A stretch of 64,000 bases of DNA from Deinococcus fonticola. GTDB lineage: Bacteria > Deinococcota > Deinococci > Deinococcales > Deinococcaceae. The stretch lies in contig NZ_SMMH01000001.1 in assembly GCF_004634215.1 (NCBI RefSeq), positions 186,001-250,000 of the forward strand. Direction: 5' to 3'. This document shows, in pieces, positions 37,135 to 47,660 of the stretch. Positions within the stretch are counted from its first letter, which is position 1. Every line of letters begins with the position of its first letter. The position numbers were made by a program, and so were the translations under genes. The notes under the pieces were generated by a model that saw only the letters and a program-made list of their open reading frames with translations, ran no database searches and was not told the origin of the DNA.

Positions 37135-38010
37135 ATGACCAATCCGACTGCCGTCGACCAGACGTTCGCCGCCACGCTTCTGGATGGTCGGGTGCGCTTT
37201 CTGGCGCGGGGGGCCACCTGCACGGTGTTCACCAATGGGGCGCGAGTGGTGCGCCTGTCTGACCCGGACCCCGCCAAAGCGTCGCGCTTCCGGGTGGATG
37301 CCCAGGTGCGGCGAAAACTGCATGCCCTGGGTGTGCCCACGCCGCTGACCGAGGACATGGGCGTGCTGCCGGACGGGCGGGCTTACAGCATCGAGGCGCT
37401 GATCCGCGGGGACGACCTGCCGCCCACCCCCGAGGGAGTCCGGCAGCTTTCAAGGGCGATCAAGGCGCTGCACACGCTGGAATGCTGCGGATTCGGCCTG
37501 CTGGAAGACCGGGCGGACAGTCTTTGCGGTTCGGGCCGGACGCCGGCCGAGGGGGTGCTTTCTCGCCTGCACCAGCCCTGGCCTTTCGCAGAGGGGCCAC
37601 TCGCGGCCCAGCCGCTGGTGTGGGCCGCGCCGGACTTGCAAGGGGCGCTGGCGGCCCTCGAAGATGAGTTGCTGAGCCTGGCCGAACTGCCCACCTGCGT
37701 GTGTCACACCGACCTGCACCTCAACCAGTGGCTGTGGCGGCGGGGCGAACTGGTCGCCCTGCTGGATTTCGGGGACGCCAGCGTCGGCCCGGTGGCGTGG
37801 GACTGGGCCAGCCTGGCGTATTTTCACGGCTGGCCGCAGGCGACGGAACTGGCCGGTGCGCCACTGGGCCGGGAAGTGGCGCTGTTCGGGCTGCTGCTGG
37901 CCTTTCACCGCGCCAGTCGCGCGGCCAGAGACAACCACCCACAACGCACCGATGAAGCGGCTGCGTTTGCCCGTTCGTGCCTGGAACGCCTGGAAGATTC
38001 GCCCTGCTGA
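37135..38010 (+). CDS. aminoglycoside phosphotransferase-like kinase
   Basis: The 291-residue protein has a protein-kinase-like fold of the APH family: an N-lobe with RGATCTVFTNGARVVRL, the catalytic loop CHTDLHLNQWLW (Asp and Asn) and the metal-binding LLDFGDA. It should phosphorylate a small molecule with ATP. The family includes antibiotic kinases, choline and homoserine kinases and fructosamine kinases, and nothing here identifies the substrate. The 145 bp after it contain no gene that I can support. Confidence 0.82.
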   Translation: MTNPTAVDQTFAATLLDGRVRFLARGATCTVFTNGARVVRLSDPDPAKASRFRVDAQVRRKLHALGVPTPLTEDMGVLPDGRAYSIEALIRGDDLPPTPEGVRQLSRAIKALHTLECCGFGLLEDRADSLCGSGRTPAEGVLSRLHQPWPFAEGPLAAQPLVWAAPDLQGALAALEDELLSLAELPTCVCHTDLHLNQWLWRRGELVALLDFGDASVGPVAWDWASLAYFHGWPQATELAGAPLGREVALFGLLLAFHRASRAARDNHPQRTDEAAAFARSCLERLEDSPC

Positions 38011-38155
38011 CGACCTTGCGCTTGTGCAACGCCTGCCATAGCGCCCTGCACACTCCGGCATTGCTCCAAGAATTCTCCCGAAGAAAGCGCCGACCACCAG
38101 CGTATTGAAAGCCGGATCAGTCCCAGTCCCAGGTGCGCCAGTCGCTGGGCCTGGC

Positions 38156-38719
38156 CTAGCTTTTGCCGCTGCCTTTTTCCCTGTCGTGGCGGCCCGGCGC
38201 GGGGAACCAGGCGTACACCTGCGAGAGCGCGGCGTCCAGGCGCTCCAGCAGGCCTTCGCGGAGCTGCTCGGATTCCTTTTCGGTCACGTTCTCAAGTTCA
38301 CGTTCCAGGCGTTCTTGCACCTGCTCCAGCAGGCGCAGGTAGGGCTCGCGGGCCTTGCGGGTGGCTCCCTTGCGCAGCGGCACGGGGTCGATGATGGGCG
38401 TGAAGCTGTCTACCGCGTCCTGTAGTTGTGCCTGGCGTCTGGCCAGGCGGGCAGCCCTGGTCTGCTCGGCGCGTTCACGGGCGTCGGCGGCTTTGGCCTG
38501 CGCGGCCAGAAAGGTGTCGTCGGATTCGGCCTCGTGCACGCGTTCTTCGCGGTACAGCTTGACCGGGGGCAGGCGCCGGCGGCCCATCTTCAGGCCGTTG
38601 GGGCGGGTGGAATCGTGCTCGCCCAGAAAGCGGCGAATCAGGGCCGGCGTCCAGCCCCGGTCTTTCAGATCCTGGGTGGCCAGGAACCCCGGCGGGTTGA
38701 GGGCCGTGCCCCGGTTCAC
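38156..38719 (-). CDS. hypothetical protein with N-terminal HTH-like segment and coiled coil
   Basis: The 187-residue protein starts at GTG, 13 nt after the upstream GNAT stop. Residues 10-45 (FLATQDLKDRGWTPALIRRFLG) resemble the helix-turn-helix region of MerR-like DNA-binding modules. The rest is a long charged helix region (AAQAKAADARERAEQTRAAR, LLEQVQERLERELENVTEKE) likely to form coiled coil. There is no catalytic motif. It could be a nucleic-acid-binding structural protein. It is probably co-transcribed with the GNAT gene before it. Confidence 0.6.
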   Translation of the reverse strand: MNRGTALNPPGFLATQDLKDRGWTPALIRRFLGEHDSTRPNGLKMGRRRLPPVKLYREERVHEAESDDTFLAAQAKAADARERAEQTRAARLARRQAQLQDAVDSFTPIIDPVPLRKGATRKAREPYLRLLEQVQERLERELENVTEKESEQLREGLLERLDAALSQVYAWFPAPGRHDREKGSGKS

Positions 38720-38732
38720 CCCCCCGCCCTGT

Positions 38733-39275
38733 TCACGGGTGCCACTCGCGGCGCAGCAGGTCGAAACGCACGCTGTCGAAGCGCTGACCGCCCACCAGTC
38801 GGGCTTCGCGCACGCGGGCGCACTCGCGGAAGCCCAGGCGCAGGGCGGCGCGGATCATGCGCTCGTTGCCGCTCCAGGTGGTGAAGGTCAGGGTGTGCGC
38901 GTCGGTCCAGTCCAGCGTGTCCTGCACCCACAGTTTCAGGGCGCGGCCCCCTACACCGCCCCCCCAGTACGCCGGGTTGAAAATCAGGATGCCCAGGTCC
39001 CACCAGCCGCCCCCGCCCGGCTCCTCCTCGTCGCGGTTGACCATACCGACCACTATGCCGTTCACGTCGATCACCCGCTCGTCTGCTTCGGGGGGGGTCG
39101 CTTCCAGAAAGCGGAGATAAGCCTGCATGGTCTGGGTGGTCTGCTCGGCGGGCATGTAGGGAGAGTCCCAATGGCGCCACGCGGCCTGCGGGTCGGTGAG
39201 CCAGCGGGCCATTTCGGGAAGGTCGCCCGGTTGACGGTCACGCAGCACCACGGGCAGGGTCTTCAGGTCGGGCAC
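38733..39275 (-). CDS. GNAT acetyltransferase, RimJ/RimL type
   Basis: The 180-residue protein opens with VVLRDRQPGDLPEMARWL and has the acetyl-CoA-binding region NPAYWGGGVGGRALKLW, then RMIRAALRLGFRECARVREARLV, the pattern of the RimJ/RimL branch (N-terminal or small-molecule amine acetylation). The start is GTG 39275, 6 nt after CATACT, consistent with a leaderless message. The substrate is unknown. Confidence 0.82.
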   Translation of the reverse strand: MPDLKTLPVVLRDRQPGDLPEMARWLTDPQAAWRHWDSPYMPAEQTTQTMQAYLRFLEATPPEADERVIDVNGIVVGMVNRDEEEPGGGGWWDLGILIFNPAYWGGGVGGRALKLWVQDTLDWTDAHTLTFTTWSGNERMIRAALRLGFRECARVREARLVGGQRFDSVRFDLLRREWHP

Positions 39276-39317
39276 GGCGCGAGTATGCCAGAACGGCAGG
39301 CGGCGTGCGCGGCCCCG

Positions 39318-39881
39318 TTAAAGTTCGGGCAAGGGCTGGCGCAGGCGCAGGTAGCGGTGCCCAGCCAGTTGCGTCTGCCCGGCGGCGGCAAACCCGTGCC
39401 GGACATAGAGGCGCTGCGCCGGGTTGCCTTCCTCGACCAGCAGGCCCAGCGGCAAGCCCTGCTGCCTGGCTTTCTCGGAACAGGCCCGCAGCAGGGCTGT
39501 TCCGACGCCCTGCCCGCGCACATCAGGCAGGGTGGCCAGGGTGTCCAGGTACAGTTCGCCGGGCAGGCCCTCACTGACGACCTGATCCGGCAGGCCGCGG
39601 GACTTCAGGAAGTCGCGGAATGGCTGGTCGAGGTGCACCGCGAACTCGCCGGGGTACAGCACCGCCAGGCCGGCGGGCCGACCATCAAGCTCGGCAATCA
39701 GCGTCTGCGTGAAACTGAGGCGGTGGCCGCGCAGCGGAAAAAACTGGGAAATGACGTGCGCGGCCTCGTCGTCGCTGGCGCTGCCGGTGAGGGCCTGGCC
39801 GATGGCCCCGATGGTCTGCTGGATCAGGGGCGCGGCGAAACCGGCGTCGAAAACCTGGGCGGGGCGAACGGTGACGGACAC
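39318..39881 (-). CDS. GNAT acetyltransferase
   Basis: A 187-residue single-domain GNAT protein with the cofactor loop LPDVRGQGVGTALLRACSEKA and the C-terminal strand LYVRHGFAAAGQTQL. The middle (GRPAGLAVLYPGE) is the central beta strand pair. The start is GTG 39881, 6 nt after CATAAT; the earlier frame extending to 40073 runs across the promoter of the divergent gene. The substrate cannot be inferred. Confidence 0.82.
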   Translation of the reverse strand: MSVTVRPAQVFDAGFAAPLIQQTIGAIGQALTGSASDDEAAHVISQFFPLRGHRLSFTQTLIAELDGRPAGLAVLYPGEFAVHLDQPFRDFLKSRGLPDQVVSEGLPGELYLDTLATLPDVRGQGVGTALLRACSEKARQQGLPLGLLVEEGNPAQRLYVRHGFAAAGQTQLAGHRYLRLRQPLPEL

Positions 39882-39887
39882 CCGCGC

Positions 39888-39955
39888 ATTATGGCCGCTG
39901 GTGAAGAACAGTTGAAGACCGTCCGAGCCCCCGGCGAGCCGGCGCGGCTTACGGT
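39888..39955. promoter_or_regulatory. divergent leaderless promoters between GNAT and Gfo/Idh genes
   Basis: CATAAT on the minus strand (39893-39888) serves the GTG at 39881. TACGGT on the plus strand (39950-39955) lies 5 nt before the ATG at 39961. Confidence 0.45.
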
Positions 39956-39960
39956 GAGGC

Positions 39961-41073
39961 ATGCCGCTGAAACCGAAGATCGACCAACCCAAATCCGAGG
40001 CCCGCCGCGTGGGGTTCGCCCTGGTGGGCATCGGGAAACTGACCGCCGAGCAACTCATTCCGGCAGCGCGCACCAGTGAGGACGCCTACGTGGCGGCGCT
40101 GGTGACCAGTGAGGAGGACAAGGGCGAGGCGTTTGCCCGCGCCTTCGACCTGACCGACCAGGACGTCTACAGTTACGACGAATTCGAGCAGCTGGGCGAG
40201 CGGGAGGATGTGGAAGCGGTGTATATCGTGCTGCCCAACTCCCTGCACCGCGAGTACGTGGAACGCGCCGCGAAGATGGGCAAGCACGTGCTGTGCGAGA
40301 AACCGCTGGGCGTGAACGCCGAGGACGCGCAGGCGATGGTGGACGCCTGCCGCGAAGCCGGCGTGAAACTCATGACCGCCTACCGCTGCCAGTACACCCC
40401 GCACCACTGGGCCGCGCGGGACGCCGTGCAGGGCGGCAGACTCGGGGACGTGAAGGTGCTCGACAGCATTCACGTGCAGGTCGAGGAAGACCCGACCGCC
40501 TGGCGCCTGAAAAAGGAGTACGCGGGCGGCGGCCCCCTGCCGGACATCGGCCTGTACAGCCTGAACATCCTGCGCTTCGTGCTGGGCCAGGAACCCGAAT
40601 GGGTATTCGCGCAGCAGCACCAGCCCAAGAACGACCCGCGGTTCAGGGAGGTCGAGGAGTCCGTCAGTTTCATGCTGGGCTTCCCGGATGGCGTGATGGC
40701 CAACGCCCTGACCAGTTACGACGCCTTCAAGACCACCAGCCTGCGCGTCATGGGCAACAAGGGGTCACTGCTGATGGACCCGGCCTTTCCTTACGAGGGC
40801 CTGAAGCTCACGGTTTCCGACGAGCGGGGCGAGACGACGCCCAGTTTCCCCCACTACGACCAGTTCGGGCTGGAATTCGACCATTTTGCGCAGTGCATTC
40901 GTCGGGACAAGACCCCCTGGACGCCCGGCGAGGAGGGCGTGCAGGATCATGTGATCATGGACGCCCTCTACCAGAGTGCGCGCTCAGGACAGGTCGTCAA
41001 ATTGCCGAAACCGCAAAAGAAACGGGACGCCTTCCGGGGTGAAAAACCCAGACTGCCTGGGCAGGGGAAGTAA
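39961..41073 (+). CDS. Gfo/Idh/MocA oxidoreductase, glucose-fructose-oxidoreductase-like
   Basis: The 370-residue protein has a Rossmann domain (VGFALVGIGKLTAEQLIPAA), the motif HVLCEKPLGVN and the catalytic region AYRCQYTPHHWAARDAV, GGGPLPDIGLYSLN, typical of the GFOR/1,5-anhydrofructose-reductase branch that acts on sugars with NADP(H). It has no Tat signal, so it is cytoplasmic. The C-terminus is unusually basic (KPQKKRDAFRGEKPR). It shares only family membership with the Gfo/Idh protein at 23862 and lacks the cysteine cluster of that one. Confidence 0.88.
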   Translation: MPLKPKIDQPKSEARRVGFALVGIGKLTAEQLIPAARTSEDAYVAALVTSEEDKGEAFARAFDLTDQDVYSYDEFEQLGEREDVEAVYIVLPNSLHREYVERAAKMGKHVLCEKPLGVNAEDAQAMVDACREAGVKLMTAYRCQYTPHHWAARDAVQGGRLGDVKVLDSIHVQVEEDPTAWRLKKEYAGGGPLPDIGLYSLNILRFVLGQEPEWVFAQQHQPKNDPRFREVEESVSFMLGFPDGVMANALTSYDAFKTTSLRVMGNKGSLLMDPAFPYEGLKLTVSDERGETTPSFPHYDQFGLEFDHFAQCIRRDKTPWTPGEEGVQDHVIMDALYQSARSGQVVKLPKPQKKRDAFRGEKPRLPGQGK

Positions 41074-41192
41074 GCTGTTGCCGTCCAAACCGCCAGGGCC
41101 GCCAGTCATGACCACCGCCCCAAGGCTGGAGGCCCCCACCCCGGGAGCCTCGCCGACGTGACCCACCCCGCATTTGGCTTCCTGTTTTGCAG

Positions 41193-41226
41193 TACACTGG
41201 GTGGCTGTGACGCGCCAGGCCACCCC
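41193..41226 (+). promoter_or_regulatory. promoter and 5'-leader hairpin of the radical SAM gene
   Basis: TACACT (41193-41198) is a likely -10 box about 80 nt before the start, so this gene, unlike its neighbours, should have a real leader. The leader begins with a hairpin in which GGGTGGC pairs with GCCACCCC (41199-41226). Confidence 0.4.
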
Positions 41227-41276
41227 TTGAACTTCAGTGGGAATTTCACCGGGCCACCGCGTTGCCCGGAGGAACT

Positions 41277-42809
<1,533 letters not shown>

Positions 42810-42907
42810 ACCCACTTCATCACGACAACCTGCAATCAGGCGGACGCCCACCCGGCGTTCGCAACTTTTTGGCCCGAAATCCCGTACAGAACACCAAGGG
42901 AGGAAAC

Positions 42908-43279
42908 ATGCCGGACAGAAAGGTGCAGGTGCAGTCCCGCGCCAGCGTGACGCTGCAGGTGCTGGGATTCGGGCTGGGGTGGGGGCTGCTGGGCAGTGTG
43001 CTGGCCGCCGGGGCCGGGTATGCCCTGGGGACGCGAACTTTAGCCGCCGCGCTGGACGGGCTGACGTGGGGAACCTGGGCGCTGTTGGGGGTGGCGCTAC
43101 TGCTCACCTTCGGGCTGGGCACAGGTCAGTTCAATGAGCGGTCTTACGGTGCGATTTACAGTAGGGCCACCGAGGTGCAGGAAAAACCCCTGCCCTGGAA
43201 TGCCGTTTTGATTTCCTGGCTGGCCTCTGCCTGTTGTGCTGCTGTCCTGCTGATCGCGCGGGTTTTCCTCGCCACTTGA
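42908..43279 (+). CDS. small membrane protein
   Basis: A 123-residue protein with GGGAGG 5-6 nt before the ATG. It has three hydrophobic segments (LQVLGFGLGWGLLGSVLAAGAGYAL, WGTWALLGVALLLTFGLG, and VLISWLASACCAAVLLIARVFLA) separated by short polar loops. There are no family motifs that I recognise. The longer frame from 42590 overlaps the radical SAM gene and is not used. Its function is unknown. Confidence 0.7.
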   Translation: MPDRKVQVQSRASVTLQVLGFGLGWGLLGSVLAAGAGYALGTRTLAAALDGLTWGTWALLGVALLLTFGLGTGQFNERSYGAIYSRATEVQEKPLPWNAVLISWLASACCAAVLLIARVFLAT

Positions 43280-43411
43280 CCCCGGAGAGTGGTGAGCCGA
43301 CGACAACAGAGAAGGAAACTGCAGCGCTATTCTGGCTGTGCAAGAATCGGATGAAGCCGGCCTGACTCGGCTACCCTGGATGACAGGAAAAAACAGCCGC
43401 GACAGCGCCCG

Positions 43412-43720
43412 TCAGGCGAACAGCGGCCCCAAATCGGTCAGGCGTCCGGTGGGGCGCAGGCTGTGAAACTGGTGGCTGCCGAACACTTCCTGAAAGCGAG
43501 CGGGCGTCAGGGTGCGGGGCTGCCCACTCGGGCCGGTGGCTTCGATGACCTCACCGCGCGCCGTGAAGTGGTACAGGCCCTGATCGGTGACGCGCTGCCT
43601 TTTTCCCTGGCCGTGCGTGAGGCAGGCCACGGCACTGAACTCCTGCCCGCCGCGGCCCCGCAGGAAGGCTAGGAGTTCAGCGGTACCCAGGTGGGCGTCA
43701 GGAGACAACCGTACCCGCAC
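43412..43720 (-). CDS. hypothetical protein overlapping lysZ
   Basis: The 102-residue product starts at GTG 43720, 23 bp inside the 3' end of lysZ, so it is probably translated by coupling. It contains polar strands and an LTPARFQEVFGSHQFHSL helix near the end. It could be a small RNA- or protein-binding factor, but I do not recognise the family. A shorter start within the frame is possible. Confidence 0.55.
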   Translation of the reverse strand: MRVRLSPDAHLGTAELLAFLRGRGGQEFSAVACLTHGQGKRQRVTDQGLYHFTARGEVIEATGPSGQPRTLTPARFQEVFGSHQFHSLRPTGRLTDLGPLFA

Positions 43721-44501
43721 CGTTCAGGGCTTCGCTGACGGGCTTCCCGGCGCGGGCGTCCCCGAAGATCACGCGGCGCACTCCGCCCCGAACCGCTTCG
43801 GCGGCCCCCAGCACTTTTTTCTTCATGCGGTCTTGCGCGAACTCCAGGTAACGTTCAACGTCATCGGCGGGAATCTCGCGGATCAGGCTGCTTTCGTCGG
43901 GGTAGTGGCGCAGCAGGCCCGGCACGTTGGAGAGCAGCAGCAGCGCCTCGGCCCTGAGCGCCACGGCCAGCGCGGCGGCGGCGCGGTCACCGTCCACGTT
44001 GATGGCCACGCCCTCGTAACTGCTGGCGGGGGGCGTCAGCACCGGCAGGTAACCGGCCGAGAGCAGCAACTCGATCAGGCCGGTGTTCACCTTCTCCACG
44101 GTGCCGGTGTGGTCGCCGCGCAGCACCTTCACCTTGCCGTTCTCCACCGCCCGCACGCTGTCCTTGTGTTTGCCTTCAAAAATTCGCCCGTCCAGCCCGC
44201 TCAGGCCCACCGCGTTCACGCCCAGGCGTTGCAGGCGCTCCACGATGCCCTTGTTCATCTTGCCGCAGTACACCATCTCGAAAATTTCCAGCGTCTCGCG
44301 GTCGGTGAAGCGGCTGGTGTAGCCGCTGGGACTGGTCACGAACTTCGGCGGGTGGCCCAGCGCCTCGGCCACGCGGTTCGTCTCGCCGCTGCCGCCGTGC
44401 ACCAGAATCAGTCGCTCGCCGGCCTGGTGGCGCCCGGCGATATCCGCGCACACCGCGTCGTAGTCAATCCCCGCACTTCCGCCCACCTTCACCACAATCA
44501 T
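43698..44501 (-). CDS. lysZ: [LysW]-aminoadipate kinase (ArgB-like amino acid kinase)
   Basis: The 267-residue amino-acid kinase has VVKVGGSAGI, LVHGGSGETNRVAEALGHPP, the insertion SPSGYTSRFTDRETLEIFEMVYCG, and VLTPPASSYEG followed by NVDGDRAAAALA. The combination HGGS, LGHPP and EIFEMVYCG is the pattern I know from Thermus LysZ rather than from acetylglutamate kinase, so it should phosphorylate alpha-aminoadipate (or glutamate) carried on LysW in the aminoadipate lysine route. The ATG at 44501 lies 7 nt after TAGCAT and is preferred to 44510. ArgB is the alternative call. Confidence 0.85.
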   Translation of the reverse strand: MIVVKVGGSAGIDYDAVCADIAGRHQAGERLILVHGGSGETNRVAEALGHPPKFVTSPSGYTSRFTDRETLEIFEMVYCGKMNKGIVERLQRLGVNAVGLSGLDGRIFEGKHKDSVRAVENGKVKVLRGDHTGTVEKVNTGLIELLLSAGYLPVLTPPASSYEGVAINVDGDRAAAALAVALRAEALLLLSNVPGLLRHYPDESSLIREIPADDVERYLEFAQDRMKKKVLGAAEAVRGGVRRVIFGDARAGKPVSEALNGAGTVVS

Positions 44502-44508
44502 GACCGCC

Positions 44509-44514
44509 ATGCTA
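44509..44514 (-). promoter_or_regulatory. -10 box of lysZ
   Basis: TAGCAT on the minus strand, 7 nt before the ATG at 44501. Confidence 0.5.
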
Positions 44515-44623
44515 GCGGAAAAAAGAGCGTGGAGCGCAGCGCGTGGAAGGCGGAAAAAGCTGGAGTGGGCCGGTTTTCCCGGTGTCCGGACGTCAGCTCC
44601 AGCCTGAAGCGCCGGCCATCCGC

Positions 44624-44629
44624 TATGGT
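44624..44629 (+). promoter_or_regulatory. -10 box of upp
   Basis: TATGGT, 6 nt before the ATG at 44636, no ribosome site. Confidence 0.5.
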
Positions 44630-44635
44630 TGAACC

Positions 44636-45259
44636 ATGGTCACGGTCGTTTCTCATCCCCTGGTGCAGCACAAGCTCTCGATCATGCGTGACGAACGCAC
44701 CGGAGTCAAGGAATTCCGCGAATTGGCGGGCGAATTGAGCCTGCTGCTGGCTTACGAGGCCATGCGCGACCTGGAAACCGAACCGCTGCGCCTGCGCACC
44801 CCCATTCAGGAGGGGGACTTCCCGGTGCTGAGCGGGCGCAAACTGGCGCTGGTGGCCATTTTGCGGGCGGGCCTGATCATGGCCGAGTCGATGGTCACCC
44901 TCGTTCCTGCCGCGAAAGTCGGGCACATCGGCCTGTACCGTGATCCTGAGACGCTGCAACCTGTCGCGTACTACAACAAACTGCCCAGCGACATCGCCGA
45001 GCGACGCGTGTTCCTGACCGACCCCATGCTGGCGACCGGCGGCAGTGCCAGCGTCGCCATTCAGAGCCTCAAGGATGCCGGGGCCACCAGCATTAAACTC
45101 ATGAGCATCCTGGCCGCGCCCGAGGGCATCGCCGTGATCGAGCGCGATCATCCGGATGTGGGCATCGTGGTGGCTGCCGTCGACGAGCAGCTGAACGACC
45201 ACGGCTACATCGTGCCGGGACTGGGGGACGCCGGCGACCGGATTTACGGCACGAAGTAA
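44636..45259 (+). CDS. upp: uracil phosphoribosyltransferase
   Basis: Upp converts uracil and PRPP to UMP for pyrimidine salvage. The 207-residue protein has the N-terminal [27 protein letters not shown], the PRPP-binding loop [14 protein letters not shown] and the uracil-specific C-terminus [24 protein letters not shown]. It is monocistronic and divergent from lysZ. Confidence 0.97.
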   Translation: MVTVVSHPLVQHKLSIMRDERTGVKEFRELAGELSLLLAYEAMRDLETEPLRLRTPIQEGDFPVLSGRKLALVAILRAGLIMAESMVTLVPAAKVGHIGLYRDPETLQPVAYYNKLPSDIAERRVFLTDPMLATGGSASVAIQSLKDAGATSIKLMSILAAPEGIAVIERDHPDVGIVVAAVDEQLNDHGYIVPGLGDAGDRIYGTK

Positions 45260-45311
45260 GCGAACTGCAAAAAGAAGTCCGCTTCCGGCCATTCGCCGGG
45301 GGCCTTTGCGT

Positions 45312-45317
45312 TACCCT
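45312..45317 (+). promoter_or_regulatory. -10 box of nagZ
   Basis: TACCCT, 6 nt before the GTG at 45324, which decides the start over the upstream frame at 45306. Confidence 0.5.
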
Positions 45318-45323
45318 GACGCC

Positions 45324-46775
45324 GTGACCAACTTGCCTGAAGTTTCCGCCGGGGCGCTCGTAATGGTGGACATTCCCGGCCCGGTGCTGGACGCCGACAC
45401 TGCCGCGCATCTGAAACGCTGGGGCATTCGCAGCGTGTGCCTGTTCGGAAAGAACGTGGAGTCGCCGCAGCAGTTGCGGCAACTCTGCGTCGATCTGCGT
45501 GAAGTGATGGGTTCGCACGCGCTGATCGCGCTGGACCACGAGGGAGGCGCGATCATTCGCCCGACCTTCTGGCCCTTCGTGCCCAGCGCCATGAGCCTGG
45601 GCGCGGCCGACGACGTGAACCTGACCGAGGAGATGAACGCGGTGCTGGCGCGGCAACTGCGCTCGGTGGGCATCAACTGGAATTTCGCTCCGGTGCTGGA
45701 CGTGAACGTGAACCCGGCCAACCCGGTGATCGGCGAGCGGGCCTTCGGGGCGGACGCGGCGCTGGTCAGTCGGCACGGAGCGGCGGCCCTGCGCGGGCAT
45801 CACCGGGAAGGCGTGGCCGCGTGCGTGAAGCACTTTCCAGGTCACGGCGACACCGCGCTGGACAGCCACCACGACCTGCCGCAGGTGGCGAAAACCCGCG
45901 CCGAACTGGAGCGCGGCGAGTTGCGGCCCTTCCGCGAGAACCTGCCGCTGACGCCCGCGGTGATGACCGCCCACATCGTTTACCCGGCGTTCGATGCCGC
46001 GCATCCGGCGACCCTCTCGCCCGCCGTGCTCGGGGGCCTGCTGCGGGAAGAGTGGGGCTACGGCGGCGTGATCGTGACCGACAGCATGGGCATGAAAGCC
46101 ATCGACGACCACTACGGGCGCGGCGAGGCGGGCGTCCTGGCGCTGAGGGCCGGCGCCGACCTGGTGATGGCGCTGGGCCGCCTTGAAGCGCAGGAGGCGA
46201 CCCTGCAGGCCATCCAGGCTGCGCTGCCCACGCTGGACGTGCAGGCCAGCGTACAGCGGCTGGAGAACCTGGCGCAGCGTTATCCGTCGGTTCCGGATGC
46301 AGTGGTGGATACAGCAGCTGACACCGCCGCCTGCGTGGATGCCTGGGCACGCGGCCTGACCGCTTACCGCGATCCTGTGGCCCCCGCGCCCGGTTCAGAA
46401 GTGGTGCTGGTGGCCCACCGCACCCCGCAGCGCGAAACGGTCAGCGAGGCCGCCGCCGATGCCGACACCCTGGCGCGGGAACTGGGCCAGGTGTACGACG
46501 TGCAGCTGGTGGCCTTCGAGCAACCGGAGGACATCGACTGGCCGGGCCTGAAAGCGTGGGGCCGGCCAGTCATTCTGGCGACCACCTTCCGCCACCGCCA
46601 GCCCGCCTTCAGGGACGTGGCGCCTGACCTGCACCTGGCGCTGTACAACCCTTACGCCGTGCTGGACGTGGACGCGCCGGCCGTCATCACCTACGGCTTT
46701 CGCCCCGAGGCCAGAACGGCCCTGCTGGACTGGCTCAGGGGCCACCGAACCCTGGCCGGTCAGCGGCCCTTCTGA
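45324..46775 (+). CDS. nagZ: GH3 beta-N-acetylhexosaminidase
   Basis: The 483-residue protein is a family 3 glycoside hydrolase. It has [11 protein letters not shown], the NagZ catalytic loop [16 protein letters not shown] (His of the His/Asp dyad) and the nucleophile region [12 protein letters not shown]. The last 150 residues make up a second alpha/beta domain that many Gram-negative NagZ proteins lack. There is no signal peptide, suggesting cytoplasmic removal of N-acetylglucosamine from muropeptides, which links it to the murein recycling genes at 21-25 kb. Confidence 0.9.
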   Translation: MTNLPEVSAGALVMVDIPGPVLDADTAAHLKRWGIRSVCLFGKNVESPQQLRQLCVDLREVMGSHALIALDHEGGAIIRPTFWPFVPSAMSLGAADDVNLTEEMNAVLARQLRSVGINWNFAPVLDVNVNPANPVIGERAFGADAALVSRHGAAALRGHHREGVAACVKHFPGHGDTALDSHHDLPQVAKTRAELERGELRPFRENLPLTPAVMTAHIVYPAFDAAHPATLSPAVLGGLLREEWGYGGVIVTDSMGMKAIDDHYGRGEAGVLALRAGADLVMALGRLEAQEATLQAIQAALPTLDVQASVQRLENLAQRYPSVPDAVVDTAADTAACVDAWARGLTAYRDPVAPAPGSEVVLVAHRTPQRETVSEAAADADTLARELGQVYDVQLVAFEQPEDIDWPGLKAWGRPVILATTFRHRQPAFRDVAPDLHLALYNPYAVLDVDAPAVITYGFRPEARTALLDWLRGHRTLAGQRPF

Positions 46776-46802
46776 GCTCCAGCCTTCTGAGTCCTGGCAG
46801 GT

Positions 46803-47660
46803 TTACTTCTCCCAGGGCCAGGGGCCGGGCGCGGCCGCGATGCCCAGCGCGCGCGGGCCGGTGTGAATGTTCAGCACCGGGTTCACCGGGGCCTGGCCGT
46901 CCCAGAGGAGGGGGTGATGGGCCGCCACCAGTTCACGGGCCACGTCGGCGTCCTGCTGAATGTTGCCGTAGAGGAATCCCACACGCAGGGGCGTGCCCTC
47001 GCCGTACTTCCGGGTGATCTGCGCGACCACGGCCTCGATGGCGGCGCGGTAACTGCGGGCGCGGCCCACGTTCTCGTAGGTGCCGGTGGTCTTGTCCACG
47101 TGAATGACCGGTTTCAGGTTCAGCAGGCCCCCCAGGGTGGCCGCCACCCGCCCGATGCGGCCACCCCGGCGCAGGTACTCCAGCGTGTCGATGGTGAAGT
47201 AAAGCTCGGTTTCGTCGGCCACCTGCTTGATCCACTGCAGGGCCGTCTCGAGGCTCTCGCCGCGTTCGGCGGCGGTCTGCGCGGCGTGCACCTGAAAAGC
47301 CTGCGCGGCGCTGAGGGTGCGCGAGTCGTGAATGGTCAGTTTCCCTGGAAAGAGGCGGCGGCTCTGCTCGGCGGAATTGAGGCTGCCGCTGAGCCCGCTG
47401 CTGATGGTCACCGCCAGGACGTTGCGCTGAGCAGCCTGCTCGTAGGCCTGCAACCAGTCCTGCGGGGTGGGCTGGGCGCTGGTGGGGTGCGGGCCGCCCG
47501 CCTCCAGACGGCGGTACAGTTCCGTGCGCGCGATGTCGTGCGTGCGGAACGATTCGCTGCCGAAAATGACCGAGAAGGGTGCGACCGGGACGTTGTTCTT
47601 CAGGCCGGTGTAGGCGTCGAGGCCACCGTCGGTGACCACGGCAAACTGGGGGGCGGTCAT
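46803..47660 (-). CDS. DegV-family fatty-acid-binding protein
   Basis: The 285-residue protein has the two-domain DegV fold: the first half contains [19 protein letters not shown] and [14 protein letters not shown], then [14 protein letters not shown]; the second has [17 protein letters not shown] and [11 protein letters not shown]. DegV/FakB proteins bind a fatty acid for phosphorylation by FakA; FakA is not in the window. The first ATG overlaps the stop of the upstream dehydrogenase gene by 4 nt (ATGA), so they form an operon. Confidence 0.9.
   Translation of the reverse strand: MTAPQFAVVTDGGLDAYTGLKNNVPVAPFSVIFGSESFRTHDIARTELYRRLEAGGPHPTSAQPTPQDWLQAYEQAAQRNVLAVTISSGLSGSLNSAEQSRRLFPGKLTIHDSRTLSAAQAFQVHAAQTAAERGESLETALQWIKQVADETELYFTIDTLEYLRRGGRIGRVAATLGGLLNLKPVIHVDKTTGTYENVGRARSYRAAIEAVVAQITRKYGEGTPLRVGFLYGNIQQDADVARELVAAHHPLLWDGQAPVNPVLNIHTGPRALGIAAAPGPWPWEK

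Noticed and set aside
43698..44501. Acetylglutamate kinase ArgB
   Set aside because: The sequence pattern around the substrate loop is that of LysZ, so ArgB is kept only as an alternative.
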